Shown: positions 47,848 to 58,024, counted from the first letter of the stretch. The stretch: DNA of 64,000 nucleotides from JAHEDT01 sp963825615 (GCA_963825615.1 CAWGTV010000001.1:1054001-1118000); one strand, 5' to 3'. A program made the numbers and translations. The notes: generated by a model not told the origin, from the sequence alone.

Positions 47848-49065
47848 TTGCCGCTGTTCGAGTACTCAGGTCTCGATAATCAGGGCCGCAAAAAATCCGG
47901 GACGATTGACGGCCCCGGGCGCAAGGCGGTGACCCAGCAACTGCTCAACCAGGGCATCTACCTGACTGATTTGCGCGAGACCGGTGTGCAGCAGACCCGC
48001 AAGCGGTCGTTCAACTTTGGTGCGTTCCGCAAACTGCCCACCGGTGAACTTGCCGCGGCGACCCGCCAGATGGCGACGCTGCTGGGCGCCGGCCTGGCGC
48101 TCGACGATGCTCTCAACACCGTCAGTGAGCAGACCGACCAGCCGCTGCTGGCCAGCGCGTTTGCCAAGATTCGCGAACAGGTCGTACAGGGCGGGACGCT
48201 CCATGAGGCCCTCGGCGCGCAGCGGCATATTTTCCCCGACCTGTTCATCAATATGATCCAGGTCGGCGAGGACAGCGGCACTCTTGACCGGACCATGTAC
48301 CGTCTGGCGGATTTTCTCGAAAACCAGGCCCGCATGCGCTCCCGGATTCAGGCAGCCCTGGCCTATCCGTTGCTGATGACGGTGGTCGGCAGCGGCGTGC
48401 TGGTGTTCCTGTTCGTGTTTGTCGTGCCGAAAATCACCAGCATGCTCAACGAACTCGACCGGGCGCTGCCCTGGCCGACGCTGCTGCTGATTGCCCTGAC
48501 GGATTTCCTGGCCCGGTGGTGGTGGCTGCTTGGGCTGCTGCTGGTGCTGGCCCTGGTGGCCCTGAAACGCTATCGTGCCACGACGCATGGGCGGCTGCGG
48601 ACGGATGCCCTGATCCTGAAACTCCCGCTCTTCGGTCGGCTGCAGCTGCTGATCGTTACCGCCCGTTTCGCCCGCACCCTCGGCACCTTGCTGGAGAGCG
48701 GCGTTCCCTTGCTCAAGGCCCTGGATATCGCGCGCAACCTGCTGACCAACCGGGTCCTCAACGAAGCGATCGAAACCGTCACCCTGCGGGTCCAGGAGGG
48801 CGGCAGCCTGGCCGCGGCGCTCAAGCAGACGGCGGTGTTCCCGCCGATGCTGGCCCAGCTGACGGCTGCCGGGGAAAAGAGCGGCAAGCTCGAAGAGTTG
48901 TTGTTCCGGGTGGCCGATACCTACGAGCACCAGACCGAGCTGTCGATGACGAGCATGCTCTCGCTGCTCGAGCCGCTGATGATCCTGCTGATGGGCGGCA
49001 TTGTCGGCTTCGTGGTCCTGGCCATCCTGCTGCCGATTTTCGAAGCCAGCCAGGGCTTTGGCTGA
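47848..49065 (+). CDS. gspF: Type II secretion platform protein GspF
   Basis: Polytopic inner-membrane protein of the T2SS platform. The 405 residues show the two repeated GspF cytoplasmic domains (TRQMATLLGAGLALDDALNTV; TARFARTLGTLLESGVPLLKALDI) and three transmembrane helices (about 170-195, 220-245 and 375-400), ending ILLPIFEASQ. The start is a TTG preceded by AGGAGG, two bases after the gspE stop. Intact. Confidence 0.95.
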   Translation: MPLFEYSGLDNQGRKKSGTIDGPGRKAVTQQLLNQGIYLTDLRETGVQQTRKRSFNFGAFRKLPTGELAAATRQMATLLGAGLALDDALNTVSEQTDQPLLASAFAKIREQVVQGGTLHEALGAQRHIFPDLFINMIQVGEDSGTLDRTMYRLADFLENQARMRSRIQAALAYPLLMTVVGSGVLVFLFVFVVPKITSMLNELDRALPWPTLLLIALTDFLARWWWLLGLLLVLALVALKRYRATTHGRLRTDALILKLPLFGRLQLLIVTARFARTLGTLLESGVPLLKALDIARNLLTNRVLNEAIETVTLRVQEGGSLAAALKQTAVFPPMLAQLTAAGEKSGKLEELLFRVADTYEHQTELSMTSMLSLLEPLMILLMGGIVGFVVLAILLPIFEASQGFG

Positions 49066-49132
49066 AAGAACGAATGATCCTGTCGCCCTGGCGCACTGCC
49101 GGGCCGATTTGTGCACAAGGAGAAACATCGAT

Positions 49133-49576
49133 ATGCATTCATCCAAGTTTCGAGACAATCGCGGTTTTACCCTGATCGAAATCATGGTCGTGGTGGTCAT
49201 CCTCGGCATTCTGGCCGCCATTGTCGTGCCCCGACTGCTGAGCCGTCCTGACGAGGCCAAGGTGACCAAGGCCAAAGTCGATATGAAAAGCATCGAAGAG
49301 GCCCTCGGCCTGTTCAAGCTCGACAGCGGTTTCTACCCGACGACCGACCAAGGGCTGAAGGCGCTGGTCGAAAAGCCGACCATCGGGAGAATCCCGACCA
49401 AATATTCGGCTGACGGCTACCTGAAAAAAACCCCGGTCGACCCTTGGGGGAACAATTACGTCTACCTCTCTCCGGGACTGCATAACAACAACTTCGACCT
49501 GATCAGCTACGGTGCCGATGGCCAGGCCGGTGGAGAGGGTTTTGATGCTGACATCAACAGCTGGGAACTCGATTAG
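49133..49576 (+). CDS. gspG: Major pseudopilin GspG
   Basis: Main subunit of the T2SS pseudopilus. The 147-residue prepilin has a short basic leader cut at G11/F12 (RGFTLIEIMVVVVILGILAAIVVPRL), with Glu at +5 as needed for assembly. The C-terminal calcium-site loop of GspG is present (TPVDPWGNNYVYLSPG ... DLISYGADGQAGGEG). The start was chosen at the ATG 9 bp after AAGGAG, giving a normal leader instead of a 55-residue one. Intact. Confidence 0.96.
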   Translation: MHSSKFRDNRGFTLIEIMVVVVILGILAAIVVPRLLSRPDEAKVTKAKVDMKSIEEALGLFKLDSGFYPTTDQGLKALVEKPTIGRIPTKYSADGYLKKTPVDPWGNNYVYLSPGLHNNNFDLISYGADGQAGGEGFDADINSWELD

Positions 49577-49612
49577 CTCTCGCCTGGCCCGGTATGCCCG
49601 ACAGGGATTGCA

Positions 49613-50159
49613 ATGAACACCATGCCCATGCCCTGCACTCCGCAACGACACTGTTTCCTGAGAAGCCAAAGAAAGGCGGGCTTCACCCTCGTCGAAATCG
49701 TCGTGGTGATGGTGCTGGTCAGCCTGTTCATGGTGTTCAGTGTTCCCCTGTTCAGCAATATCGGCACCAGCAGCCTCGGCACTTCGGCCCGGCGTCTGAG
49801 CGGTACCATTAAATACCTGTTCAACGAGTCCGCCTTGTCCGGACACGAATATCGCCTGATCTACGATCTGGATCGTGGCACCTATCGCGCCCAGATCCTG
49901 GAAGCGGACGGCGAGCTGGTTGATGCCCTCGACCAGGGGCGGGAAGCGGCGTTGAAAGGTGCTGTCCGTTTCATGGACCTGCAAGTACCGGGTCGTGGCA
50001 AATTTACCGCAAGGGCAAGTCACCACCCGCCTGCACCCGAGCGGCTGGGTGGAAGAGACCATCATTCACCTCAATGACGGCGGCGGCCAGGTGTTGACTC
50101 TGCGGGTCGCGCCATTGACCGGGACGACCGAGGTATTCGATGGTTACCGGGAGTTCTGA
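49613..50159 (+). CDS. gspH: Minor pseudopilin GspH (one frameshift)
   Basis: Prepilin with a 23-residue leader cut at G23/F24 (KAGFTLVEIVVVMVLVSLFM). The C-terminal beta domain continues in the next frame: one extra A at 50011-50012 breaks it, and skipping it joins GRGKFTAGQVTTRLHPSGWVEETIIHL to the stop at 50159. Joined length is about 181 residues. Position between gspG and gspI supports the GspH call; sequence alone would give only a generic type II pseudopilin. Confidence 0.88.
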
Positions 50160-50171
50160 GCCGAGGCCGGA

Positions 50172-50576
50172 ATGGCGGGATTCATGATGCTGCAGACCCA
50201 TTGCCCGACAAAATCCAGACGCAGCGGCTTTACGCTATTGGAAATCATGATCGCCCTGGCCATCGTCAGTATCGCCATGGTGTCCCTCCTGGCGCTTGCC
50301 AATCGCTCGATCGGGGTTCACGATCGTCTGCAGCGGATTACTTCGGCAACCTTGCTGGCCCAGCAGAAGATGGCAGAGACCGAAGTGAATGCCAGAAACG
50401 GGACGCTGACAGGCGCGGAAACTGAGGGTGTGTTTAGCGAGCCCTATGCCGCCTACCGCTGGCAGATTACTTACGCCGATACTCCGTTGCCGTCGGTGCA
50501 AATGGTGACCGTAACCGTTCTCTGGGGAGATGCAGTGCGCAATGAGCTGGTCGATCTCACATCATTCATTTTCTGA
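50172..50576 (+). CDS. gspI: Minor pseudopilin GspI
   Basis: A 134-residue prepilin cut at G19/F20 (RSGFTLLEIMIALAIVSIAMVSLLALANRS). The short C-terminal domain (TSATLLAQQKMAETEV; PYAAYRWQITYADTPLPSVQMVTVTVLW) is typical of GspI, which forms the pseudopilus tip with GspJ and GspK. Alternative ATGs lie 12 and 15 bp downstream of the chosen start. The end overlaps gspJ. Confidence 0.9.
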   Translation: MAGFMMLQTHCPTKSRRSGFTLLEIMIALAIVSIAMVSLLALANRSIGVHDRLQRITSATLLAQQKMAETEVNARNGTLTGAETEGVFSEPYAAYRWQITYADTPLPSVQMVTVTVLWGDAVRNELVDLTSFIF

Positions 50577-51198
50577 CCGCAGAATGCGCTCGGAACACGG
50601 GTTCACCCTGGTCGAGGTGCTGGTTGCGATCAGCATCCTGGCGATTTTGCTGACTTCCGTATACGGCATCTTCTCCTCGGTGAGCCTGGCACGGGAACGC
50701 CTGGATGCCGACAGCGCCGAATACCACCGGGCGCGGGTCCTTTTCGAACGCCTGGGACGGGAACTGCGCGGGACGTTTTTCCTGCCCAGTGATCGTAACC
50801 TGGTTTTTACCGGGCGCACCGATAACGGTACGGTCGAACTGGAATTGACCACATCGGCGGTGTCTCCCTTGAGCCAGACGGGATCGGGCGTTGCCAGGGT
50901 CCACTACCTGCTCATCGAGGACCAGGAAGATGAGGGCCAAGGGCTGGTCCTGATGCGCAGTGAGCATCCTGTCCATGAAACGGTCGATGAGGATACTGCC
51001 GGCATGATGCGCCTGGTGCCTGGCATCGAGTCGATGACGCTGCGTTTCTATGGCAACGGGCAATGGCAGGAGACCTGGGATGGCAAAACGTCCGGCCTGC
51101 CGGACATGGTTGAAATTGCCTTGCAGCTGCGCACCGGTGGTGAGGAGCCGATTCATTTCATTTCGGCCTTTGAGGTGCCGCAGGTGGAGACGCTATGA
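50542..51198 (+). CDS. gspJ: Minor pseudopilin GspJ
   Basis: A prepilin of about 218 residues with cleavage at G20/F21 (EHGFTLVEVLVAISILAILLTSVYGIF) and the GspJ C-terminal fold (RARVLFERLGRELRGTFFLPSD; MMRLVPGIESMTLRFYGNGQWQETWDG). The start is uncertain: ATGs at 50530, 50542 and 50584 are in frame; 50542 has GGGGAG 12 bp upstream. The gene overlaps gspI and its stop overlaps the gspK start by 4 bp. Confidence 0.9.
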   Translation: MSWSISHHSFSDRRMRSEHGFTLVEVLVAISILAILLTSVYGIFSSVSLARERLDADSAEYHRARVLFERLGRELRGTFFLPSDRNLVFTGRTDNGTVELELTTSAVSPLSQTGSGVARVHYLLIEDQEDEGQGLVLMRSEHPVHETVDEDTAGMMRLVPGIESMTLRFYGNGQWQETWDGKTSGLPDMVEIALQLRTGGEEPIHFISAFEVPQVETL

Positions 51199-52160
51199 AA
51201 GGTCGCCGCGGAAACCGTGGGATGGCTCTCCTGCTGGTGCTGGTGATTGTCGCTCTGTTGACATCGCTGCTGACAGACCTGGCCTTTTCAACCATGGTCG
51301 ACATGCGCCTGACCGAGACCTTTCGCGACAGCACCGGGCCTACTACCTGGCCAAGGGCGGCATCAACGCCGGTCGCATGATTCTGCAGTCAGATACAAAC
51401 AGTTATGACTCGCTGGATGAAACCTGGAGCAAAGGCGTCATCAACTACCCGGTCGGCGATGGGATCGTCACCATCCAGATCGAGGATCAGGATGGCAAGC
51501 TGGCGATCAACGGTCTGGTGACCAACAATAATCCCCAAGCCATCATGATCGATCGCTTCTACCGCCTGTTGAACGTCATGGAACTGGACCGGCAGGCGGA
51601 TCCGGCGGAGTTGACTGCGGCTCTGATCGATTGGCTGGATGAAGATGATACCCCCTACAAGGAGATTCATACCGATGGCATGAGTTTGCCCGTCTCGGGT
51701 GCGGAAGACCTCTATTACCAAAGTCTGTCGCAACCATACCATTGCAAAAACGGTCCGCTCGAGACGCTGGAGGAGCTTGTCCCTGATCAAAGGGTTTACC
51801 CCGGAAATTGTCAAGCAGATCAGACCGCACCTGGCGGTGAATGGCACGGTGGCAGTGAATATCAATACCGCCAGCGCCGAAGTGCTGATGTCTCTCAGCC
51901 CCGATATCAGTCGTGATGCGGGCCAGACCATCATCGACTATCGCCAGACGGAGCCGATCAAGGAAGTTGCGCAGCTCGAGGAGGTCCTCGATCCAGCGGT
52001 TTACGTCGTTTTAAAGACGTTTGCCAACCTCGATCAGTTGGGAACGACCAGCCGGACTTACCGGATCGAATCATCGGCCCTGGTCAATGACGGTAGCCGT
52101 CGACTGGTGGCGGAGGTTGATAAACATGGGAACAAGCTGCTTTTTTTTAAGGTGAATTAA
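51195..52160 (+). CDS. gspK: Minor pseudopilin GspK (one -1 and one +1 frame break)
   Basis: Capping pseudopilin of the T2SS tip. The leader is cut at G9/M10 (RGMALLLVLVIVALLTSLL) and lacks Glu at +5, a known property of GspK. The large helical insert (SDTNSYDSLDETW; LLNVMELDRQADPAELTAALIDWLDEDD) and the SAM-like/helix-hairpin region (VNINTASAEVLMSLSPDIS) are present. The frame shifts back one base near 51333-51337 (a missing C in CCGGG) and forward at 51777-51778 (extra T); the two cancel, giving about 321 residues. This is the only deletion-type break in the window. Confidence 0.88.
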
Positions 52161-52164
52161 TCTC

Positions 52165-53557
52165 ATGAGCAAGCGATTAATCGGCATCGAGATCGGCCCC
52201 AGCATATTGCGTGTCGCCATTCTCAACCAGGAGAAGGGACAGCTTTCCGTCGTCTCCCTGCAGGAAAGAGGTTTTGCGGCCCCGGATGAAATGAATGCCC
52301 TTCTCAAAGAGCTTCTGTCAGGCGAGTTCAAAATCGGTGACCAGCTGGTGACCAGCCTGCCTGCCACGAACAGCCTACGTACGGCGGCTGGAATTCCCCT
52401 TTCAGGACGACAAGAAAATCGCCGCTGCGATTCCTTTCACCCTGGCGGCTCAACTTCCGGTCGCCATTGACAATTGTGCCACGGCGATCCAGCCAGCGCA
52501 GCCGAACGACAAGGGCGCGACCGTGGCGGTGGCTGCTGTACCCAGGGAGACGCTCCAGTCCCTGCTGAGGTCTTTCGAGGAGGCCGATGTGCCGCTGCAC
52601 TTGGTCGACCTGGCTCCGTTCTGTTATGCGGCGGGGCTTGGTGAACATGTCGGTGACGGCCTGCTGATCTGTGCGACAGAACAGGAGACCACTGTCTCGT
52701 TGCTGCAAGACGGTGACTTGGTGGATTACCGTATTCTGCCGGCCATTGCGGATCCGACCTCTGCGTCCCAGTTTCAGCAGTTGCTCAGGGAGATCAGGAT
52801 CTTGAAGCGAGGAGCTGGAGTCGACGACCTGCCCATCAGCCTGATGGGTGCCGGATGCACTGCCGCGCTGGCAGAAGCCCTGCAGGCTGCGGAGCACAGC
52901 GTGGATCTGCTCTCTCTTGAGCTCGGCGGCCATGTGGTCGAAAGCCCGTTCCTGCCGGCTGTGGCACTGGCGTTGCGCGCGCGGGTAGTCAAACACAGTC
53001 GCTCGTTCAACTTCCGCCGTGGTCAGTATGCCCTCAAAGGGGAATGGGCCAACCTGAAACGCAAGCTGGTCCTGCTGGCTGCGCTGCTTGGCATGGCCTT
53101 GCTGATCGTGTTCGGTTCAATGGCCTTAAAGTATGCCGACAAGGCCGGTCGAGCAGATCAGCTGCAGGAGGAAATGGTAGCTGTCTACCGGGCGCTGTTC
53201 CCCAATGCCACGACCGTCGTCGATGTCCCACTACAACTCAAGAGCGCAATCCGCGATCTGCAGGAAAAGGGGAACCTGATTGCCGGCGGGCAGGGCTCGG
53301 CGCTTGCCGTGCTCAAGGAGGTTTCGCTCCTTCCAGCACTGGTCACGGTTGAAATCCAGGAATTTTCTTTAAACGCAGAGGAACTCAAGTTGACCGGGCG
53401 AACGTCGTCCTTCGAAGGCGTCAACCAGATGGCCAAGGCTCTCGAGGACTCACCGCAATTTACAAAGGTCCAGGTTACCGATGCCAAGATGAGCCTTGAT
53501 GGCAGCCGAATCGACTTCCGCCTGTTAGTGTCACTTGCCAAACTGGGGGCCGAATAA
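52165..53557 (+). CDS. gspL: Type II secretion protein GspL (one frameshift)
   Basis: Inner-membrane protein that recruits GspE to the platform. The cytoplasmic actin-like domain resembles PilM/GspL (IGIEIGPSILRVAILNQEKGQ; LPATNSLVRRLEFPF after correction; ILPAIADP), followed by a transmembrane helix (LVLLAALLGMALLIVFGSMAL) and a ferredoxin-like periplasmic domain. One extra base near 52377 breaks the frame; joined length is about 463 residues. It overlaps gspM by one base. Identity rests on architecture and operon position. Confidence 0.88.
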
Positions 53558-54084
53558 TGTTTAGTCAACTTAACAAGAGGGAGCGGATTTTCGTCTTCAT
53601 CGGGGGGGGCGCCCTCCTCCTGGCTCTGATCTACTTTGCCATCGTGGCTCCCTACCGCAGCGCACTGAAGCGCTTCGACCAGCAGATTGCGGCACGCATT
53701 GGTCAGTTGCAGGAAGTCAAGGCGCTGCAAACGAGTTATCTCGAGTTGCAGCAGCAGATGGCCCAGGTGGAAAAACTCCTGGAAAACAAGCAGACCTTCT
53801 CATCACTTACCTTCATCGAGGGGTTGGTCGAGCAAACAGCCGGAAGGGAGAACCTCCAGTCCATGCGTCCCCAGTCCCCGGAGGTCCGCAACGAATTCAC
53901 CATCGATACGGTAGAAATAAAACTCGAGAAGCTGACTCTCAAGCAGGTTCTTGAACTGTTAACCGGGATCGAAGATGCGACTTCACCCATGCAGGTCAAA
54001 ACACTCTACATCAAGCAGCGTTTCGATGATCGTTCGTTGCTCGATGCTACCATGACTGTAACAGCACTGCGGAGGACGACATGA
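53557..54084 (+). CDS. gspM: Type II secretion protein GspM
   Basis: A 175-residue bitopic protein: short cytoplasmic start (FSQLNKRERIFVF), one transmembrane helix (12-32), a coiled coil (about 35-85) and a small periplasmic alpha/beta domain (KLTLKQVLELLTGIEDATSPMQVKTLYIKQR). This is the GspM layout; it pairs with GspL in the platform. Stop and start overlaps with both neighbours (TAATG, ATGA) indicate tight coupling. Confidence 0.88.
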   Translation: MFSQLNKRERIFVFIGGGALLLALIYFAIVAPYRSALKRFDQQIAARIGQLQEVKALQTSYLELQQQMAQVEKLLENKQTFSSLTFIEGLVEQTAGRENLQSMRPQSPEVRNEFTIDTVEIKLEKLTLKQVLELLTGIEDATSPMQVKTLYIKQRFDDRSLLDATMTVTALRRTT

Positions 54085-54971
54085 GATTCCCTGCCTGGCC
54101 GGGCAAAAACAAGAAGCCCTTGGCCGTCTGGCAGCGGCCGAGCCTTTTCCTGCTGGCCGGGATCGGCCTGTTGCTGTTGGGGATGTTGGTCGGGTTCTAT
54201 CTGTTCTTCCCGGCAGAAACCTTGAAGCAGCGCATTATCCAGGAACTCGAGACGCGGACCAGTGTTACCGTGCAGATCGAGCAGGTCAGCCTTTATCCGC
54301 TGCTGACCTTCAGCGCCAAGGGAATCACGCTTGACGTGAAGGGACTATCGCAATCGCTCCTGATTGAGTCATTGAGCATTGCTCCACAATGGTCAACCCT
54401 GTTATCCGCTGACCCAGGAGTGCAGGTGCAGGGCGAGCTCATGAACGGGACGATCGATGCCGGTGTGCTGAAAAACGGCCTGATCAGTGCCAAAGCCGCA
54501 GGTCTGCGCTTCGACCTGCCGATACAGAAACCACTGCCCTTCAATATAACAGGCACGCTCAGTGATGCGTCTATCGATACGGCCACCCGTCTCGATACTG
54601 AGACAAAATCACACCTGCTACTGCGGTTGGCTGATGTCAGGGTTCTTGGCCTGGAGTTGCTCAAAGCCGAAAGCCCTGGACTCGCACTCGGCGACATCAC
54701 CCTGGAGGCCGACGGACAAGGGCGGTCGCAGAAGGTCACCCTGTCCGCCAAAGGGGGCGACCTTGACGTCAGCGGCGACGGCACCCTCCTAATCGGTCGC
54801 ACTGCTGCCAGCAGCCGCATCAAACTTGTACTGCTGGTACGTCCAGGACCGAACGCAGATCCGTCCATCACCTCTCTGCTTGAACTCTCTGGTAAAGCCG
54901 ATGCTGACGGCCGATATCCTTTGCAACTAACCGGCACTCTTGACAAACCAAGCTTGAAAGTAGGAGGTTGA
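54081..54971 (+). CDS. gspN: Type II secretion protein GspN
   Basis: A 296-residue protein with one N-terminal membrane helix (24-44) and a beta-rich periplasmic domain (VTVQIEQVSLYPLLTFSAKGITLDV), as in GspN, an accessory T2SS component that is variably present in bacteria and common in deltaproteobacteria. It overlaps gspM by 4 bp. Sequence conservation in GspN is low, so the call leans on operon position. Confidence 0.8.
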   Translation: MRFPAWPGKNKKPLAVWQRPSLFLLAGIGLLLLGMLVGFYLFFPAETLKQRIIQELETRTSVTVQIEQVSLYPLLTFSAKGITLDVKGLSQSLLIESLSIAPQWSTLLSADPGVQVQGELMNGTIDAGVLKNGLISAKAAGLRFDLPIQKPLPFNITGTLSDASIDTATRLDTETKSHLLLRLADVRVLGLELLKAESPGLALGDITLEADGQGRSQKVTLSAKGGDLDVSGDGTLLIGRTAASSRIKLVLLVRPGPNADPSITSLLELSGKADADGRYPLQLTGTLDKPSLKVGG

Positions 54972-54972
54972 A

Positions 54973-55962
54973 ATGGTTCTTCGTACTTTACTCTGGGCAA
55001 TTCTCGGCTTCGTGAGTATGACTCTGCAGGCGTGGGGAGTGGAACTCTCGCCGTTTGCGGTGCGCAATCTCTCTCCTCCCGCGTTGATCAAGGCGCTGCC
55101 GGTCGCCGAAGCGGCTCGTTTAAACCAGTCCGGCCAGTTTACGGCTAGACTGGGCTTCGATATTTCCAACATTTCCAGCACCAACGATCGACGTGACGAG
55201 GTCATTGTGCTTGATGGCGAGACCTATGTGGCAACCGCTGGTTTGCGCTACGGGCTTGCCCAACACCTGCAGGTTGGTCTCGACGTACCGTGGGTCTGGC
55301 AAAGCAAGGGTTCTTTCGACGGTTTCATCGAGAACTTCCATGATCTCTTCGGCCTGCCCAATGGTGATCGCAATAACGTGTCAAACAACGAGATCAACTT
55401 TGCCTACGCTAACAGCGATGGCGATAACTTTCTGCTCGACGACGAGACGAATGGCATCGGAGACGTTCGGATGCTCGCGGCCTGGCAGTGGCTGGACACT
55501 GAACTGGCCGCGGCGAGCCTGCAGGGTTCGATCAAGGCGCCGACAGGCGATGCAGATAAATTCACCGGTAGCGGCGGGTGGGACATCTCCTTGGCGCTCT
55601 CGGCACAACGTGATTTTCCTCTTAAAAAAGGTGGCGCCTCGCTTTGGGGTGGCCTTGGGGGAAGCTGGCTGAGTGATGGCGATGTGCTGCAAAATCGTGT
55701 GGAAAACTGGGCTGCCAGTGGCTGGCTGGGCGCAGGGTGGAGTCCCCTGAACTGGCTCGGCCTCAAGCTGCAGCTTGACAGCCACAGTGCTCTGTACAAC
55801 AGCGACCTTTATGAAATCGGCCACCCGGCCTTGATTCTGACCATGGGCGGCACCCTCGGTCTCGGCGAAGCGACGGCCCTGGACATCAGCGTCGGCGAGG
55901 ACCTCGCCGTTCAGTCGTCACAGGATGTGAGTTTACAGCTGAACCTCAGCCATAAATTCTAA
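54973..55962 (+). CDS. DUF3187 family outer-membrane protein
   Basis: A 329-residue exported beta-barrel-like protein: signal peptide ending near AWG-VEL (residue 23), then the DUF3187 pattern (LSPFAVRNLSPPALIKALPVAE; LRYGLAQHLQVGLDVPWVWQSKGSFDGFIENFHDLFGLPN is the hallmark region, split by Gly/Asp turns) and a C-terminal strand ending in Phe (LNLSHKF), the usual outer-membrane targeting signal. It starts one base after gspN, so it belongs to the T2SS operon, which suggests a link to the outer-membrane side of secretion. Function unknown. Confidence 0.82.
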   Translation: MVLRTLLWAILGFVSMTLQAWGVELSPFAVRNLSPPALIKALPVAEAARLNQSGQFTARLGFDISNISSTNDRRDEVIVLDGETYVATAGLRYGLAQHLQVGLDVPWVWQSKGSFDGFIENFHDLFGLPNGDRNNVSNNEINFAYANSDGDNFLLDDETNGIGDVRMLAAWQWLDTELAAASLQGSIKAPTGDADKFTGSGGWDISLALSAQRDFPLKKGGASLWGGLGGSWLSDGDVLQNRVENWAASGWLGAGWSPLNWLGLKLQLDSHSALYNSDLYEIGHPALILTMGGTLGLGEATALDISVGEDLAVQSSQDVSLQLNLSHKF

Positions 55963-56746
55963 TTGGTTCGTGACGCGATGTTTGCATGTCCCTCTGGAAG
56001 AACAACGACTCCGGAAGGAAACGGAGGGACCATTGCACTGCCCCGGCGAAAAATGCATTTATGGCCGGCAACAAAAATAGTATCGAGAAAATCGTCCGCG
56101 GCGATCTGAAGCAACCAACGCGCCGCCAGGAAAGTGTTTGCACAACGTTGGGAGAACTGGCATTTCCAAGACGGGGAGTTTAACTGCGCCAGCACCTGGC
56201 CGGAGAGTTGACGCAAGCGGGCGACCGGGGCGATTTCCACCGACGGACACGACAAACCGAAGGGCTTCGACTCCAGCCGCAACGTCACCACCCCTCACGT
56301 GCACGAACACTGCGCTAACGGTGCCCCCCTGTGGTCTCTGCCAGGGGAAGGTCTTCTGCGGGGCACAGGCTCCACTTGTACTTTTGGCGGACCCGGAGCA
56401 GTAAACAGGACTGCCGCGGCAGTCCCTGTGTGTCATATGCGTTCGTTCCTCCAGCCAATCTGAAAATTTCGGTGCACCATGGCGCAAAAATACTCGCGAA
56501 AAGCTGGACTAGGCGGACGTCTGACGCCATAGACGTCAAACTTAGACCAACTACGCAGGACAGTTAAGCGTTGACTTGATGACTTGGTGGCCAACCTTTG
56601 CCTGATTACAAGCCTTTTGCTTCCAGTCGTTAAATACCATGGAGACAAGACATACGAAGGGGACGAGGTTTTTGACTGAACAGGGTTGACACCTGCCGCG
56701 CGAAGCGGTTCAATCAGCCGAAAAAATCACCAGCGAGGCATAGATC
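55963..56746. other. 784-bp intergenic region with broken protein-like frames
   Basis: No gene can be supported. Short frames on the plus strand look partly protein-like but are interrupted: one around 56120-56215 (KVFAQRWENWHFQDGEF) ends at TGA and continues as DGHDKPKGFDSSRNVTTPHV to 56461. This may be a decayed gene. A perfect 18-bp palindrome (GGACTGCCGCGGCAGTCC) lies at 56408-56425. Confidence 0.45.
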
Positions 56747-58024
56747 ATGAGTTTCTTGAAGAAAATGTTCGCCAAAAAGGATCCGGTTGACGAGCTGCGT
56801 CAACTCCATGCCCGGCAGGACTGGGCAGGATTGTTGACCGTGGCTAAAAAGCTTGATCGCAGCGAACTGGACGAAGAATTGCTGGCGGAAATCAACGGGT
56901 GGGAAAACCAGGCCGGCGACGCTCTGGCCACTATCAACCTCGAAGAGGGCGCCTGGGCGCAGCAGTCCGGAAACCTGCTGCGGGCTCGCGAGGACTTCCA
57001 ACTGGCCATCGAGCAGGCCCGCTCCGCCGATTTGCGCAAGCGCGCCGAGCAGGCGCAGGCGGCCCTGGAGAAAGGAGAACTACCACGGCAAACCGCTGCA
57101 GACGATGACGGCCCGGCCATCCATGCCGGCTGCAACAGCAACTGCTCGTCACCTGCCGGTCCGGCTGAGGCCCCCCAGGAGATAGACCTCGACGAGGAGG
57201 GCCGGCTGGAATTGCTGTTGGCCACCTTGCCCCCCGAGCTGTCACAACGCTACCTCGCAGCGGGCGTTGAATTCCGGCAGGCCTGGCTGGCCGCCCAGGA
57301 CGGCGACGAGGAGAAAGCTCTGAGGTTGCTGCAGCAGGTTCCCGATACCGAACGCAATGCGCTCTTTCTTTTCGAGCGTGGCGCGCTGATGGTACGCAGC
57401 GGTCAGCACAACAATGCCATCCAGGATCTGCAGGCCGCGTTGACCATCGAACCGGAGCTGTTTCCGGCCTGGGATGCCCTGGCCGACGTCCTGATCGCCA
57501 CGGGGCAAGTTGACGCGTTGGAAACGCTGCTCAAGCAGAATCTCGCCACCGGGCGTTTTGTCGGTTACTGTTGGGCGCGACTTGCCGAATTGCACGCCCA
57601 GCGCCGGGAGCTCGAACCGGCCCTGGCAGCCGGGCTCAAAGCCCTGGACGAGGGCGTCGTCGAACAGGGGCTGCTGATGCTGTGCGCCCAACTGCTGGAG
57701 AGGGTCGAGCGTTTCGACGAAGCGGAAAGCTTGCTCAAGCGCATGCCGGGCGGCGGCTGCGGCGGCGGCGTTCACCCGATGCTGGCGGAGTTCTGGCTGC
57801 GGCGTGCACAGCAGCTTGACAAAGCCCTCGAGTCGTTCAAGGGCGCTTTGCGGCAGGAGCGCGACAATCCCCGCTGGCTGCTGCGCATCGCCCAGGTCTA
57901 CCTGGCCAAGGGCTGGCGTAAGGACGCTGCGGAGCAGGTCGAGATGCTGATGCGGCTGGGCGATCTTCCGGAGCAGATGCGCGCGGAGGTCAAAGCAATG
58001 GCCGACCAGCTGCAGAACACTTGA
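56747..58024 (+). CDS. TPR-repeat protein
   Basis: A 425-residue soluble protein built of helical repeats (ALFLFERGALMVRSGQHNNAIQDLQAALTIEPE is one TPR; KALESFKGALRQERDNPRWLLRIAQVY another), with an acidic Ala/Glu-rich first third and a CNSNCSS segment in the linker. There is no signal peptide; the start has basic residues (SFLKKMFAKKDPV). Such proteins usually act as scaffolds; the partner is unknown. GCGAGG precedes the ATG. It is convergent with the radical SAM gene across a strong hairpin. Confidence 0.82.
   Translation: MSFLKKMFAKKDPVDELRQLHARQDWAGLLTVAKKLDRSELDEELLAEINGWENQAGDALATINLEEGAWAQQSGNLLRAREDFQLAIEQARSADLRKRAEQAQAALEKGELPRQTAADDDGPAIHAGCNSNCSSPAGPAEAPQEIDLDEEGRLELLLATLPPELSQRYLAAGVEFRQAWLAAQDGDEEKALRLLQQVPDTERNALFLFERGALMVRSGQHNNAIQDLQAALTIEPELFPAWDALADVLIATGQVDALETLLKQNLATGRFVGYCWARLAELHAQRRELEPALAAGLKALDEGVVEQGLLMLCAQLLERVERFDEAESLLKRMPGGGCGGGVHPMLAEFWLRRAQQLDKALESFKGALRQERDNPRWLLRIAQVYLAKGWRKDAAEQVEMLMRLGDLPEQMRAEVKAMADQLQNT

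Noticed and set aside
47866..49317. 483-codon antisense frame across gspF/gspG
   Set aside because: Gln/His/Arg-rich shadow of GspF; no start signal or motif.
56010..56060. Short matches recalling SRP RNA (CCGGAAGGAA) and the GEMM riboswitch (CCATTGCACT)
   Set aside because: Only isolated words match; the required flanking helices and conserved loops are absent.
56200..56461. In-frame TGA that might encode selenocysteine in the broken frame
   Set aside because: No SECIS-like hairpin directly after it and no known selenoprotein family resemblance; upstream frame also has stops.
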